DNA of 64,000 nt from CAWJMF01 sp963843945 (GCA_963843945.1 CAWJMF010000002.1:496001-560000); one strand, 5' to 3'. Numbered from the stretch's first letter, positions 21,742 to 30,389 are shown. Program-made: numbers and translations. Notes: generated from the sequence alone by a model not told the origin.

Positions 21742-21947
21742 CGTGAACCCGACCGCGATGCTCTCGCGCTCGGTCAGCGTGACCTTCGAGCCGAACTGGA
21801 CGGTCAGGATCCAGAAAGCCGCGATCAGGGGGACAAAAAAGGCAACGAGAAGCAGCGTTACCCGCGCTAATAGCGTCGGATCTTTGCCAGCCTCCTTGGT
21901 CAGTTCAGCGACCCGCCGAATACCGCACTCCCTGCGACTTACGTCTG

Positions 21948-22023
21948 GGGTGATTGACGGGACTCGAACCCGCGACCTCCGGAGTCACAGTCCAGCGCTC
22001 TAACCAACTGAGCTACAATCACC
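21948..22023 (-). tRNA. tRNA-His (GTG anticodon)
   Basis: Cloverleaf with acceptor GGTGATT/AATCACC, D arm AGCTCAGTTGGTTAGAGC, anticodon loop CTGTGAC (GTG), T arm GCGGGTTCGAGTCCCGT and C at the discriminator position, as in bacterial tRNA-His. The base before the acceptor is T in the gene rather than the usual encoded G-1, which is worth noting. No CCA is encoded. Confidence 0.95.
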
Positions 22024-22037
22024 ACGTTGCACGAAAC

Positions 22038-22110
<73 letters not shown>

Positions 22111-22371
22111 CTGAGCGCTCGTTCCGTCCCTTCGGGGCGTCGAGGTCGTTCCTTGCCGCCTTTTGTTTTGGGGAACCTGATGGCGCGTTTTCGTTCGCCG
22201 GCGTAAGCCGCCCTGCGCCGGCGATTTTTGTTCGGCTGGGCGTCGCTATCGTCGCATAAATCCGCGATTTATTCAAACGCTTGCTCGCCGCCGAGAACTG
22301 CCCCGCCAGGCGCCACCCGGCGGCGTCCACCCGGGTCTCAAAGCTCGCGCTCTCCCGGAGGTCCCGCAGAC

Positions 22372-22773
22372 ATGCCTTTCGTCCGGATCGATACTCCCGC
22401 CGGCCTCGACCAGGCCCGGCGAACCGCCATCGCCGACGCCGTGTTCGAGGCCATGGCCGCGACGCTGGTCATCCCAGCCGGAGACCGCTTCATGCTCTTC
22501 CACAGCGACGCCGAGGCGCGCGTCTACGACCGCAGCTATATGGGCGTTGCGCGCAGCGATGCGACCACCTTCGTCGACGTGCGTTTGCGCCGGGGTCGTT
22601 CGCCCGAGCAGAAGCGCGCCTTTTACGCACTCCTCGCGCGCCTCTTACACGAACGCATCGGGCTCGCGCCGGCCGATCTCTTCATCGTACTCGCCGAAAA
22701 CGGCAGCGAGGATTGGTCCTTCGGCGAGGGCGTCGCGCAAATGTCGCCGGGCGAGACGACGCCGGTCGCGTAG
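22372..22773 (+). CDS. Tautomerase-family protein
   Basis: 133 residues starting MPFVRIDTPAGL, with proline as residue 2, which becomes the catalytic N-terminal proline after methionine removal. Helical and strand pattern (RTAIADAVFEAMAATLVIP, FVDVRLRRGRSPEQKRAFY, LFIVLAENGSEDWSFG) fits the long single-chain tautomerase group (two fused 4-oxalocrotonate tautomerase-like halves). A GGAGG site precedes the ATG. The 260 bp upstream, back to tRNA-Arg, contain an inverted repeat CGCCGGCG at about 22196-22228 followed by a short T run, and otherwise nothing recognised. Confidence 0.85.
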   Translation: MPFVRIDTPAGLDQARRTAIADAVFEAMAATLVIPAGDRFMLFHSDAEARVYDRSYMGVARSDATTFVDVRLRRGRSPEQKRAFYALLARLLHERIGLAPADLFIVLAENGSEDWSFGEGVAQMSPGETTPVA

Positions 22774-22853
22774 CGGGGCGGCACCGCTCGCAGCCCGGAG
22801 GCCGCCCGGCCCGCGCGAAGGGAGAGCAAGTCCGCGCGCTAAACGCGTTTCGC

Positions 22854-23300
22854 ATGAAGATGCTTCGCCTTGCGGCGGTCTTGCTGGCCGTCGCCGCCTT
22901 CTTTTCTACCCGCGCGGATGCGATGATGATGCCCGGCAACATTCGCGTGAACGAGTGCGTCCCCAACCAAGGTCAGCCTTCACAAACCTGGATCGGTCCT
23001 TGGGGCGGGATGAACAGTTCGCTCGGCGTCCCCGCAACGTTGACGATTCATTACGCCAACGAATCGCCGAAGACAGCCTCCTCGATCGAGTTCGCGCTCG
23101 TGGCGAATCAGCGCGCGCTGGCCCTCGTCCGCGACAAGGGAACCTTCTCGACCGGCGCAGTTATCAAGCACGTCTTCAACATCGCCAACAACATCGGCTA
23201 CATCGGCACCGATTTGACCTACTGCGTTCCCGTCCGCATCCATTACAAGGACGGCAGCGTGTGGAACAATCCCCGGCTCCCGCAACGACCGCCGATGTAG
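22854..23300 (+). CDS. Small secreted protein, paralogue of the one at 17755
   Basis: 148 residues with a clear signal peptide (MKMLRLAAVLLAVAAFFSTRADA). The mature domain has two cysteines (NECVPN and TYCVPV) and the family pattern IEFALVANQRALALVRDKGTF, then GAVIKHVFNI, then VRIHYKDGSVW. Order, spacing and the two-cysteine layout match the protein at 17755, which suggests duplication. The function is unknown; it may be a periplasmic or extracellular binding domain. GAAGGGAGAG lies upstream of the ATG. Confidence 0.78.
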   Translation: MKMLRLAAVLLAVAAFFSTRADAMMMPGNIRVNECVPNQGQPSQTWIGPWGGMNSSLGVPATLTIHYANESPKTASSIEFALVANQRALALVRDKGTFSTGAVIKHVFNIANNIGYIGTDLTYCVPVRIHYKDGSVWNNPRLPQRPPM

Positions 23301-23503
23301 GTGCGTCGTGCGCCTAGCGCACGGTGAGCACGGTCCAGAGGCCGTGGCCGCACAGAGTTCTACCCACCGACCACTGCGACGGCGGGCAGAACCGCTGGCT
23401 CTATACCCGTAAGGTTCCCCCGCTACACGGCTCGCCGCGGAACGCGGAACTGCCCGCTTTCGTACCGCAAAGAGTTGCGTGTCTCGCTGCGAAGGTACGG
23501 CCG

Positions 23504-23863
23504 ATGACGCCGATCGACGATTATCTCGCGCAAGTCGAGCCTTCGAAAAGAAAAGAACTGCAGCGGATTCGTGCGCTAGCCAAAGAGATGGTGCCGAGCG
23601 CGGAGGAAGCGATCGTCTACGGAATGCCGACGCTCAAATACGAGGGCAAGCCGTTCCTCGGATTCAACGCGCACAAGAACCATATCGGTATCTATCCGTA
23701 CAGTTCAGGAGTGATCGAGGCCCTTAAAGACGACCTCGTTGCCTACGGCTTGTCAAGCGGGGCGATTCGCGTGCCTCTCGACCAGCAAATCTCGAAAGGC
23801 CTCCTGCGTAAGATCATCAGCTCTCGATTGAGCGCGATCCGCGGAGCGAAGAAGCCCAAATAG
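23504..23863 (+). CDS. DUF1801 (YdhG/YjbR-like) protein
   Basis: 119 residues with the family pattern: TPIDDYLAQVEPSKRKELQRIR, EAIVYGMPTLKYEGKPFLGFNAHKNHIGIYPYSS and a C-terminal basic helix. A GAAGG ribosome-binding site 8 bases upstream supports the ATG at 23504; the frame is open further upstream to 23324 but that part is not family-like. Members of this family are small cytosolic proteins of uncertain role, related to iron-chaperone folds. The 200 bp upstream carry no recognised element. Confidence 0.85.
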   Translation: MTPIDDYLAQVEPSKRKELQRIRALAKEMVPSAEEAIVYGMPTLKYEGKPFLGFNAHKNHIGIYPYSSGVIEALKDDLVAYGLSSGAIRVPLDQQISKGLLRKIISSRLSAIRGAKKPK

Positions 23864-23935
23864 GATTGCGATCGCTGCGCGAAGACGCTCGTACCGAAGA
23901 GGTACCGCCTCAACGCAACGCTGCATTTTCAAAAA

Positions 23936-24011
23936 TCGGGGCGACTGGATTTGAACCAGCGGATCCTCTCGCTCCCAAAGCGAGCGCTCTACCAAGCTGA
24001 GCTACGCCCCG
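23936..24011 (-). tRNA. tRNA-Pro (TGG anticodon)
   Basis: Cloverleaf with acceptor CGGGGCG/CGCCCCG, D arm AGCTCAGCTTGGTAGAGC, anticodon loop TTTGGGA (TGG) and T arm GCTGGTTCAAATCCAGT. There is no encoded CCA. It lies 70 bp downstream of rdgB on the same strand. Confidence 0.96.
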
Positions 24012-24081
24012 AATCCCTGCTTGCGGTTCGACGCGCCCGCGATGCCTGCCTACGCGGCGTGCACGCCTGGGGCGGTTCGGG

Positions 24082-24708
24082 TCATCCCGCGTCGTGCTCG
24101 CCGGCCTCCAGCCGTTCGCGCAGACCCCACGCATCGCGCAGAGCAAGGGCCGCTTGCGCGCGGTGGCTTACGGCGTTCTTCTCCTCTTCGCTGAGTTCGG
24201 CGAAGGTCGCTGCCCGCGGCGGATACTCGAAAACGGCGTCGTACGAGAAACCGCCCTCGCCGCGCTCGTACTCCGGGATGCGCCCCGCGACGTCGCGCGT
24301 AATACTCACTTCCGTGCCGTTCTCAGCGATGAAGTGCAGCGCGCAGACGAAGCGCGCTTCTCGATCCCGTCCTCCCGTAGCGGCGACTTCGGCGAGAAGT
24401 TTCGCGCGCCGCTGCGGCCAGGTCGCCTCATCACCGGCGTAGCGCGCCGAAAGCACTCCCGGTTTTCCCTGAAGCGCGGCGACTTCCAAGCCCGAGTCGT
24501 CGCCGATCACGGGGTCGGTTCTTCCGGCAGCTAGCAGTTGCGCGCGCAGCGCTCGCGCTTTGAGCGCGGCGTTGGCGGCGTACGAGGTCTCGCCCTCAGG
24601 CGGGTCGACGTAGTTCGGATCGGCCTCGATCCGCCAGCCCAGCGGCGCGAAGATCGCCTGCAGCTCGCGCAGTTTGCCGGCGTTCTTGGTCGCCGCGACG
24701 ACGCGCAT
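24082..24708 (-). CDS. rdgB: dITP/XTP pyrophosphatase (HAM1/RdgB family)
   Basis: 208-residue house-cleaning nucleotidase that hydrolyses dITP, ITP and XTP to monophosphates. It begins with the family signature RVVAATKNAGKLRELQAIF, carries the metal and base-binding DDSGLEVAAL with PGVLSARYAG, and ends with the conserved FSYDAVFEYP, FAELSEEEKNAVSHRAQA block. It starts 3 bp after the PaaI-type thioesterase gene, so it appears to be the last gene of paaN-paaI-rdgB. Confidence 0.95.
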   Translation of the reverse strand: MRVVAATKNAGKLRELQAIFAPLGWRIEADPNYVDPPEGETSYAANAALKARALRAQLLAAGRTDPVIGDDSGLEVAALQGKPGVLSARYAGDEATWPQRRAKLLAEVAATGGRDREARFVCALHFIAENGTEVSITRDVAGRIPEYERGEGGFSYDAVFEYPPRAATFAELSEEEKNAVSHRAQAALALRDAWGLRERLEAGEHDAG

Positions 24709-24711
24709 AGG

Positions 24712-25155
24712 CTAGACGAGCGAGCCGCTGACGCGATAGCTCGTGCCGCGAAAGAGCGCGATCGGCGTTCCGCCAGTAGTAGAGACTGTCACGTCGTAGG
24801 TTCCGGTGCGGCCGCCTGCGACGCGCTCTTCGGCCAGCGCCGTCAGGCGTTCGCCGGCGCGCGCCGGCGCGGCAAACGAGATCGAACACTGCAGCGCGAC
24901 GGTGCGCTCGTTACGCGAGTTGCAGGCGTAGGCGAACGCCGTATCGGCGAGCGTGAAGACGATGCCGCCGTGACAGATGTCGTGGCCGTTGAGCATGTCC
25001 TCGCGAACCGTCATCGTGCAGGTGGCGCGACCCGCCTCGATCTCGCTCACCTCGATGCCGAGCATCCGTGCAGCGCGGTCGCGCGCAAACATCGCGGCGG
25101 CGACGCGTGCGGCGAGCGCCGCCTCGTTCTCGGCGGCGCCGGCCGGCTCGTTCAC
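24712..25155 (-). CDS. paaI: PaaI-type hotdog thioesterase
   Basis: 147-residue hotdog-fold acyl-CoA thioesterase. The conserved segment is LNGHDICHGGIVFTLADTAFAYACNS, with the catalytic Asp in LADTAFA, then TVALQCSISFAAPARAGERL. PaaI hydrolyses dead-end phenylacetyl-CoA-type thioesters in the phenylacetate pathway. The GTG start at 25155 overlaps the stop of the PaaN gene (GAGTGA), so translation is probably coupled. This supports a paa role rather than a generic thioesterase. Confidence 0.88.
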   Translation of the reverse strand: MNEPAGAAENEAALAARVAAAMFARDRAARMLGIEVSEIEAGRATCTMTVREDMLNGHDICHGGIVFTLADTAFAYACNSRNERTVALQCSISFAAPARAGERLTALAEERVAGGRTGTYDVTVSTTGGTPIALFRGTSYRVSGSLV

Positions 25156-26840
25156 TCCGCGGCCGGTACGCGCGATTGGACGATTCTGAAGCGGCCGGCG
25201 ACGAACTGCGCATCGGTCAGGGCGGCGTTTCCGGCTGGGTTCGCACCGCTGACGTGAAAGTCGCTGAACGCCGAGGACTGGTTCACGAAGATGTTGCCCG
25301 TCAGGTTGCACGACATCGCGACGCCGGCAGCGGCTGCCGCATCGAGTGCCGCCTCGAGGACGCGCGGCTCGGTCGAGTAAATCGCGCCGGTGATCGCGCC
25401 GCGCTCCTTGGCAAGCCGCATGGCTTGCGCGATACTCTCTTCCGTATTCGCGGTCGGCACGATGAACGCAATCGGACCGAACTGCTCGCGCTCGTGCAAT
25501 CCACCCGTCTTCCCGTCGACCTTCAGAATGAGCGGCGTGCGCACGCGGGCCTCGGGAAAGCGCGGATCGCTGACCTTGCGCGAGGCGAGGACGACTTCGC
25601 CGGCCGTGGCCGCGCCCTCGAGCCGCGCGAGCGTCGCTTCGCTCGCGATCGCACCGAGCAAGTCGACGGCCTTTTCGTCGACCGCCGTCAGCGCATCGAC
25701 GGCGTCGGCGATCGCGCCGGCGACCGCGTCCAGCGAAACGCTCTCGCCGGCGACCCGGATTCCGTCGCGCGGAACGAAGACGTTCTGCGGCGTCGTGCAC
25801 ATCTGCCCCGAATAGAGCGTCAGTGAAAAGGCGATGTTCTTGGCCATGCCGGCAAGATCGTCGGTCGAATCGACGACGATCGAGTTGACCCCGGCCTTTT
25901 CCGTATAGACGAGAGCCTGTTTGGCGTTGGCTTCGAGCCAGTCGCCGAACTCGTTGCCGCCGGTGAAGTCGACGAGTCCGATCGCCGGATGTAACGCAAA
26001 CTCTTTTGCGAGCGGCGCGCTCGGTTCGTCGACAGCGAGCTGAATGACGTTCGGATCGAAGCCGCTCTCGCGCAGCACCTCGCGGGCGATCTCGACGGTC
26101 ACGGCCAGCGGCAGGATCGCGTACGGATGCGGCTTGACGATGACCGCGTTTCCCGTGACGAGGTCGGCGAAGATCGCCGGATAGGCGTTCCAGGTTGGAA
26201 ACGTCGAGCAGCCGATGACGAGGCCGATTCCGCGCGGTACGATGCGGAACCGCTTGCGAAGACGAATCGGCGGGTTCTTGCCCTGCGGTTTTTCCCAAGC
26301 CGTTTCGCGCGGAATCGACGACATCTCGGCGTAGGCGTAGGTCACGGCTTCCAAGGCGCGGTCTTGAGCGTGCGGGCCGCCGGCTTGGAAGGCCATCATG
26401 AGGCCCTGCCCGGTCGTGTGCATGACGCCGTACGCAAGTTCCCACGAGCGCTTGTTGAGGCGCTCGAGGATCTCGAGGGCGATTCCGGTGCGCGTTTCGG
26501 GCGAAGCGGCGGCCCAGCCGGCATCGGCGCGCTGCGCCGCGGCGATCGTCGCCGCGACGTCGACCTTCGGGTATCGAATGCCCAGGACAAAACCATACGG
26601 CGACTTCTCGACGCCGACCGTTCCGCCGCTCGAAGGCTGGTCGAGCGCGAAATCCCCACGCAGGCGCGCTTTGAAGGCGGCCTCGCCGTCCTCGCGGCCG
26701 CTCTCGCCGTAGAACTTCGGGCTGGGCACCTCCGGGAAGGCGCTCCAGTACGTCCGCTCGCGGATCGCCGTGAGGGCGCGGTCGAGCCTTTCGCGATGCT
26801 TTTCGAAGAGGCCGGGTAGTGCGTCGATCATAGCGGCCAA
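25152..26840 (-). CDS. paaN: PaaN-type aldehyde dehydrogenase of phenylacetate degradation
   Basis: 562-residue NAD(P)-dependent aldehyde dehydrogenase. The N-terminal extension FEKHRERLDRALTAIRERTYWSAFPEVPSPKFYGES is typical of PaaN and absent from general ALDHs. The cofactor region is GCSTFPTWNAYP, KPHPYAI and FTGGNEFG; the catalytic cysteine sits in SGQMCTTPQN. The hydratase domain of PaaZ is missing, as expected for PaaN. Only paaI is adjacent; the paaABCDE monooxygenase genes are not in the window, so the complete route is unproven. Confidence 0.88.
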   Translation of the reverse strand: MAAMIDALPGLFEKHRERLDRALTAIRERTYWSAFPEVPSPKFYGESGREDGEAAFKARLRGDFALDQPSSGGTVGVEKSPYGFVLGIRYPKVDVAATIAAAQRADAGWAAASPETRTGIALEILERLNKRSWELAYGVMHTTGQGLMMAFQAGGPHAQDRALEAVTYAYAEMSSIPRETAWEKPQGKNPPIRLRKRFRIVPRGIGLVIGCSTFPTWNAYPAIFADLVTGNAVIVKPHPYAILPLAVTVEIAREVLRESGFDPNVIQLAVDEPSAPLAKEFALHPAIGLVDFTGGNEFGDWLEANAKQALVYTEKAGVNSIVVDSTDDLAGMAKNIAFSLTLYSGQMCTTPQNVFVPRDGIRVAGESVSLDAVAGAIADAVDALTAVDEKAVDLLGAIASEATLARLEGAATAGEVVLASRKVSDPRFPEARVRTPLILKVDGKTGGLHEREQFGPIAFIVPTANTEESIAQAMRLAKERGAITGAIYSTEPRVLEAALDAAAAAGVAMSCNLTGNIFVNQSSAFSDFHVSGANPAGNAALTDAQFVAGRFRIVQSRVPAAE

Positions 26841-26875
26841 AGGCTTCCCAAACGTAGCGGCGCCAACCTCCGCCT

Positions 26876-27169
26876 ATGGATTCCGACCGCATTCGCCAGG
26901 TCGTGCTGCTGAGGGGCCGGGTGCAAGGCGTGGGTTTGCGCGATCTCGTCGTGCAGATCGCGCGCGGCTACGACGTCGCCGGAACCGTGCGAAACCGAAA
27001 CAGCGGCGACCGGCTCGAAATCGACGTCGAAGGCATGGCTTCGCAAGTCGCCGCTTTCGTCGACGACGTGCTCGCGAATCTGCCTTCGTTCGCGCGCGTC
27101 GACGCGGTCGAACGCGAACCGGCCGCGCCTCGCGGCGCGACCGGCTTTCGTCGCGAATCGACTCGCTGA
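26876..27169 (+). CDS. acyP: Acylphosphatase
   Basis: 97-residue small alpha/beta enzyme that hydrolyses carboxyl-phosphate bonds. The signature LLRGRVQGVGLRDLV includes the catalytic arginine; the second catalytic residue is the asparagine in GTVRNRNSGDRLEIDVEG. The usual phenylalanine of GVGFR is leucine here. It is divergent from paaN with 35 bp between starts and convergent with amt. Confidence 0.92.
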   Translation: MDSDRIRQVVLLRGRVQGVGLRDLVVQIARGYDVAGTVRNRNSGDRLEIDVEGMASQVAAFVDDVLANLPSFARVDAVEREPAAPRGATGFRRESTR

Positions 27170-27185
27170 GTCGGGCGACCCCCGC

Positions 27186-28592
27186 CTAGCTTCCGGGCGC
27201 TCCCGCCGTTGAGATCGGCTTGAGTCCCGGCTTTGGGAGATTGTAGGGCGGCATCGGATCCATGCCGTGGATTTCGAGGTCCCCGCCTTCCACTTCCGCA
27301 TCGCTGGCGCGCAACGGAAAAACGAGCGACACGAGCTTGAGGACGAGGAACGTCATCACGGCATTCCAGACGATGATGACGGCCGCGGCTTCGGCTTGAT
27401 GGCCGAATTGCGTGAAGTTTCCGTGGAAGATGAAACCCTCGACGGAGACCGCCGACGTCTTCTTGTCGGTGCTCAGGTACTCGACCATGTCGGGGTTGGC
27501 GACGACGCCGACCATGAGGCCGCCCACGAGACCCGCGACGCCGTGGGTGTGCAGCACGCCGAACGTGTCGTCGACCCGTTTGAGGAACGCCATCTTACCG
27601 ATCTTGTTGAGACTGAACCACGAGATGCCGCCGCCGACGATCCCGACGGCCATAGCGCCGAAACCGTCCACGTAGCCCGCTCCCGGCGTGATCGCGACGA
27701 GGCCGGTGATCATGCCGTTGACCATCGAGACCGCGTTCGGCTTTCCCGTCGCGAACATGTCGAGCACGAGCCAGGTGAGCAACGCCAGCGCCGTTGCGAT
27801 ATTGGTGTTGAGTACCGCAGCGCCGGCGTCGGCGTTTGCGAAGTAGGGGTCGCCGCCGTTAAACCCGTTCCAGCCGAGCCACAGCAATCCGGCGCCGGCC
27901 AGCGCCATGATCAAGTTGTTCGGTTCGAAATCTTCCCGGTCTTCAAGCAGACGCGGGCCGACGACGGCCGCGGCGACGAAGCCCGAGATGCCGGCCGCCA
28001 AGTGGATGACGTACCCGCCGGAGTAGTCGACCGCGCCCAACTGCGCGAGCCAGCCGCCGCCCCAGAGCATGAACGCACCGACCGTGTACACGATCGAGCT
28101 CCACAACGGAACGAACAACATCCAGGCCTTGAAGTTCATGCGTCCGAGTACCGAACCGGCGATCAGGATCGGAGTGATCGCGGCGAACACGAACTGGAAA
28201 TAGATCATCGCCGATCCCGGGAAGCGCAGCGGTGGAAAACCACTGCCCGCAAGCGGAATCGTCGCTTGTCCGATTTCAGACGCCGGCGACATCGCCGGGT
28301 GCGGAATGCCGACGATCGCCGACAAGATTCCCGGACCGAGCGTCGCCGGGTTCCCGAACGACATGTTGAAGCCCCACAGCGACCACACGACCAAGACGAT
28401 CGAGAACGCGTAGAAGCACATGACGGCCGAATTGAGCGCCCACTTCTTCTTGACGAGTCCCGCATAGAGAATCGCAAGGCCCGGAATGCTCTGCATTCCG
28501 ACAAAAGTGGCGGCGGTTAGTTGCCATGCCGTATCACCCGAGTTGAGGAACGCAGGCGCTGGTATGTACGGATTGGCGTCGGCAAAGAGCAA
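27186..28592 (-). CDS. amt: Ammonium transporter (Amt family)
   Basis: 468-residue polytopic inner-membrane channel with about 11 helices. The twin-histidine pore residues are in DYSGGYVIHLAAG and VLHTHGVAGLVGG; the aromatic gate region lies in FVAAAV and LLWLGWNGFNGG. The C-terminal cytoplasmic tail (GLKP) is short. No glnK/P-II gene lies next to it, which is unusual because most Amt genes are paired with one. It follows the diiron-protein gene by about 100 bp on the same strand. Confidence 0.95.
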   Translation of the reverse strand: MLFADANPYIPAPAFLNSGDTAWQLTAATFVGMQSIPGLAILYAGLVKKKWALNSAVMCFYAFSIVLVVWSLWGFNMSFGNPATLGPGILSAIVGIPHPAMSPASEIGQATIPLAGSGFPPLRFPGSAMIYFQFVFAAITPILIAGSVLGRMNFKAWMLFVPLWSSIVYTVGAFMLWGGGWLAQLGAVDYSGGYVIHLAAGISGFVAAAVVGPRLLEDREDFEPNNLIMALAGAGLLWLGWNGFNGGDPYFANADAGAAVLNTNIATALALLTWLVLDMFATGKPNAVSMVNGMITGLVAITPGAGYVDGFGAMAVGIVGGGISWFSLNKIGKMAFLKRVDDTFGVLHTHGVAGLVGGLMVGVVANPDMVEYLSTDKKTSAVSVEGFIFHGNFTQFGHQAEAAAVIIVWNAVMTFLVLKLVSLVFPLRASDAEVEGGDLEIHGMDPMPPYNLPKPGLKPISTAGAPGS

Positions 28593-28662
28593 TAGACGAC
28601 CCTCTCAGGCTTCGAGATGGTCCCTAGCGTAGCCCGAGAAAGACTGACGGCGCATTAGACAT

Positions 28663-28684
28663 GCGGCGCACGCATATGCGCCGC
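28663..28684 (-). promoter_or_regulatory. Hairpin between the diiron-protein gene and amt
   Basis: An 8 bp perfect inverted repeat (GCGGCGCA/TGCGCCGC) with a six-base loop lies in the 103 bp gap. There is no T tract, so it is not a canonical terminator. It could be a Rho-linked or attenuator structure, or an operator upstream of amt. Confidence 0.35.
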
Positions 28685-28695
28685 GGCTGTACAAA

Positions 28696-29739
28696 CTAAA
28701 AGACGGGGATGATGTCTTCGGGTCCGATGTCGCCCACGTCGACGCCGTCCAGATCGAGTTCCGGAATCGCCGGAAAGGCGATGCCCCACTTCTCGACCAT
28801 CGCTCGCACGCGCGCGAGCGCGAGCCGCCAATTGTCGGCTTGCTCCTCGTAGGTCAGCACGCCGAGGCCGCCCTGCCGGGCATGCTCCACGAGCACGCGG
28901 TGGTTAGGCAAAAAGTAGTCGGGAATCTCCCAGAACTGATTGGGCGGCTCCCACAAGATCATCGAGAGGAAAACGAAACCCGCTCTCAACTGGCGCGTGA
29001 TAAGACTTTTGTACTCTTCGGTGAGACCGGGCCAGTCTTTCTCCAGAATCGTCAGGCAGATCGCGAGATGCCGCGCTTCGTCTTGGCCGACCTTTTTGAA
29101 GATCTCTTGAAAGACCGGATGGGTCGCCTTCTTCGACATTCCGAAGAAGAGCGTCGAGCTCGCAACTTCGCCCATCATGAACGAGGTGAAGAGTACGCTC
29201 AGCGGATACTTGCCGAGCGATTCGCCGTAGCCTTTCCAATAGCGGCCGCCGTTGTGGTAAAGCCACTCGATGTTGTTGATCGCCGCGCGCTCGAGATCGG
29301 TCTTCGGCTCGAACGAGAGCGGACCGCCGGGCACCAGCTTCTGGATGGCGCGCTGACAGCATTCCTCGTGGTTCATCTCGTCGCGCGTGATCGAAAAAAA
29401 GCACTTGCGCACCGGATCTTCGGTGTGCATTTCGAACGCGTGGATCATCGCTTTCGCGAAGACGGCGGGGCCCGAACCGTCGAAGTTCGCAAGCACCGCG
29501 TACCAGTACATGATCCCGATCCGCTGCTCGGGAGTGAAGTCTTCGGGCCGAAGCTGGTCCCACGGAAAATCGGCGGGGTTGTAGACGTGCTGCTTCGAGC
29601 GCTCGTACAGTTCCGCGAGCTTCTCGGTCTCGACCCGCCACTCCATCGGGAAGATGTTGGGCTGGGGCACGGCCGGCGCCGGCGCGAAGCCCCCCGCCGG
29701 AACGACGAGTTCGGGTGCCTTGCTCACGTAGATGGCCAT
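28696..29739 (-). CDS. Ferritin-like diiron-carboxylate protein (R2/AurF-like oxidase)
   Basis: 347 residues with a four-helix-bundle diiron site: FEMHTEDP, then DEMNHEECC (first ExxH), a central helix GEVASSTLFFG, then DEARHLAIC (second ExxH). The layout resembles ribonucleotide reductase R2-like oxidases and arylamine oxygenases; the substrate is unknown and no reductase partner lies nearby. A strong AGGGAGA site precedes the ATG. The promoter (TATACT at 29776-29781) is followed by an inverted repeat suited to TetR control, and a TetR gene lies immediately upstream. It is probably an inducible oxygenase or desaturase. Confidence 0.8.
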   Translation of the reverse strand: MAIYVSKAPELVVPAGGFAPAPAVPQPNIFPMEWRVETEKLAELYERSKQHVYNPADFPWDQLRPEDFTPEQRIGIMYWYAVLANFDGSGPAVFAKAMIHAFEMHTEDPVRKCFFSITRDEMNHEECCQRAIQKLVPGGPLSFEPKTDLERAAINNIEWLYHNGGRYWKGYGESLGKYPLSVLFTSFMMGEVASSTLFFGMSKKATHPVFQEIFKKVGQDEARHLAICLTILEKDWPGLTEEYKSLITRQLRAGFVFLSMILWEPPNQFWEIPDYFLPNHRVLVEHARQGGLGVLTYEEQADNWRLALARVRAMVEKWGIAFPAIPELDLDGVDVGDIGPEDIIPVF

Positions 29740-29751
29740 CGCGCTCTCCCT

Positions 29752-29765
29752 ACCAAATGGTTGGT
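29752..29765. promoter_or_regulatory. Probable TetR operator between -10 box and start of the diiron gene
   Basis: Inverted repeat ACCAA-ATGG-TTGGT between the minus-strand -10 box TATACT (29776-29781) and the ribosome-binding site. A repressor bound there would block transcription start of the diiron gene. The TetR gene ends 28 bp away. The repeat resembles ACCAACC-type sites used by FadR/PaaR-like TetR proteins; the match is by eye. Confidence 0.5.
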
Positions 29766-29793
29766 TAACTTCAGCAGTATAGCACGGCGGACC

Positions 29794-30372
29794 TCAGGGG
29801 CGAAGCCCCCGCAGCGCCAGCCCCTCGATGCTGCGCGCCAGCTCGTCAGCCCGCAGGCGGCCGCCCGGCCGGTACCACTCGACCACCGAATTGGACAATC
29901 CGAAAAGCAGGCGTGCGGCCAGCGCCGGATCGAGGTCGCGGCGCACGCTGCCGGCGGCCTGGGCTTCCCCGACGAGCTGCGCGACGATCCGGTCGAAACG
30001 GCGCCGGCGCTCGATCGCCTCGCGCTCGACGGCCGAGTTCCCCCTGACCCGGAAAAGCACGCTGAGCTCGGGGAGCAGCGAGAGCGTGGTCTCCGCGACC
30101 CGCCGTACGATGTGCGTCAAGCGCGCGAGCGGCTCTCCGCTGCTTGACGCATCCTCGTCTAATATGGCGAACAGCGCGTCGAGCGCGCGGCGTAAGCCGC
30201 GCTCGAGCAGTTCTTCTTTACCCGCGACGTGATGGTAGATGCTGGCCTTGCTAATCCCCGCAGCCCGTGCCACGTCGTCCATCGAGGCGCCGTCGTAGCC
30301 GCGCTCGGCGAAAACGCGCAGCGCGACGCCGGTAAGCGAGTCGATGTCGTACGGTTTGCGGGCTTCGCTCAA
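29794..30372 (-). CDS. TetR-family transcriptional regulator
   Basis: 192 residues. The N-terminal helix-turn-helix is typical: VALRVFAERGYDGASMDDVARAAGISKASIYHHVAGKEELLERGL. The C-terminal ligand-binding domain (FGLSNSVVEWYRPGGRL) is of the FadR/PaaR-like TetR_C kind. It is upstream of and co-directional with the diiron gene, whose leader carries a matching inverted repeat. The likely effector is an acyl-CoA, judging from related regulators. Confidence 0.9.
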   Translation of the reverse strand: MSEARKPYDIDSLTGVALRVFAERGYDGASMDDVARAAGISKASIYHHVAGKEELLERGLRRALDALFAILDEDASSSGEPLARLTHIVRRVAETTLSLLPELSVLFRVRGNSAVEREAIERRRRFDRIVAQLVGEAQAAGSVRRDLDPALAARLLFGLSNSVVEWYRPGGRLRADELARSIEGLALRGLRP

Positions 30373-30389
30373 CGACTACCCTCAGCACG

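Noticed and set aside
22196..22228. Inverted repeat CGCCGGCG with short T run before the tautomerase gene
   Set aside because: The arms are themselves palindromic and there is no upstream plus-strand gene to terminate, so it is not listed as a terminator.
27267..28520. A 417-codon frame opposite the ammonium transporter
   Set aside because: Composition is Arg/Asp/Glu/His-rich without any domain, whereas the minus strand encodes a complete Amt protein.
28840..30147. A 435-codon plus-strand frame over the diiron and TetR genes
   Set aside because: Shadow frame; both minus-strand genes have diagnostic motifs and ribosome-binding sites.
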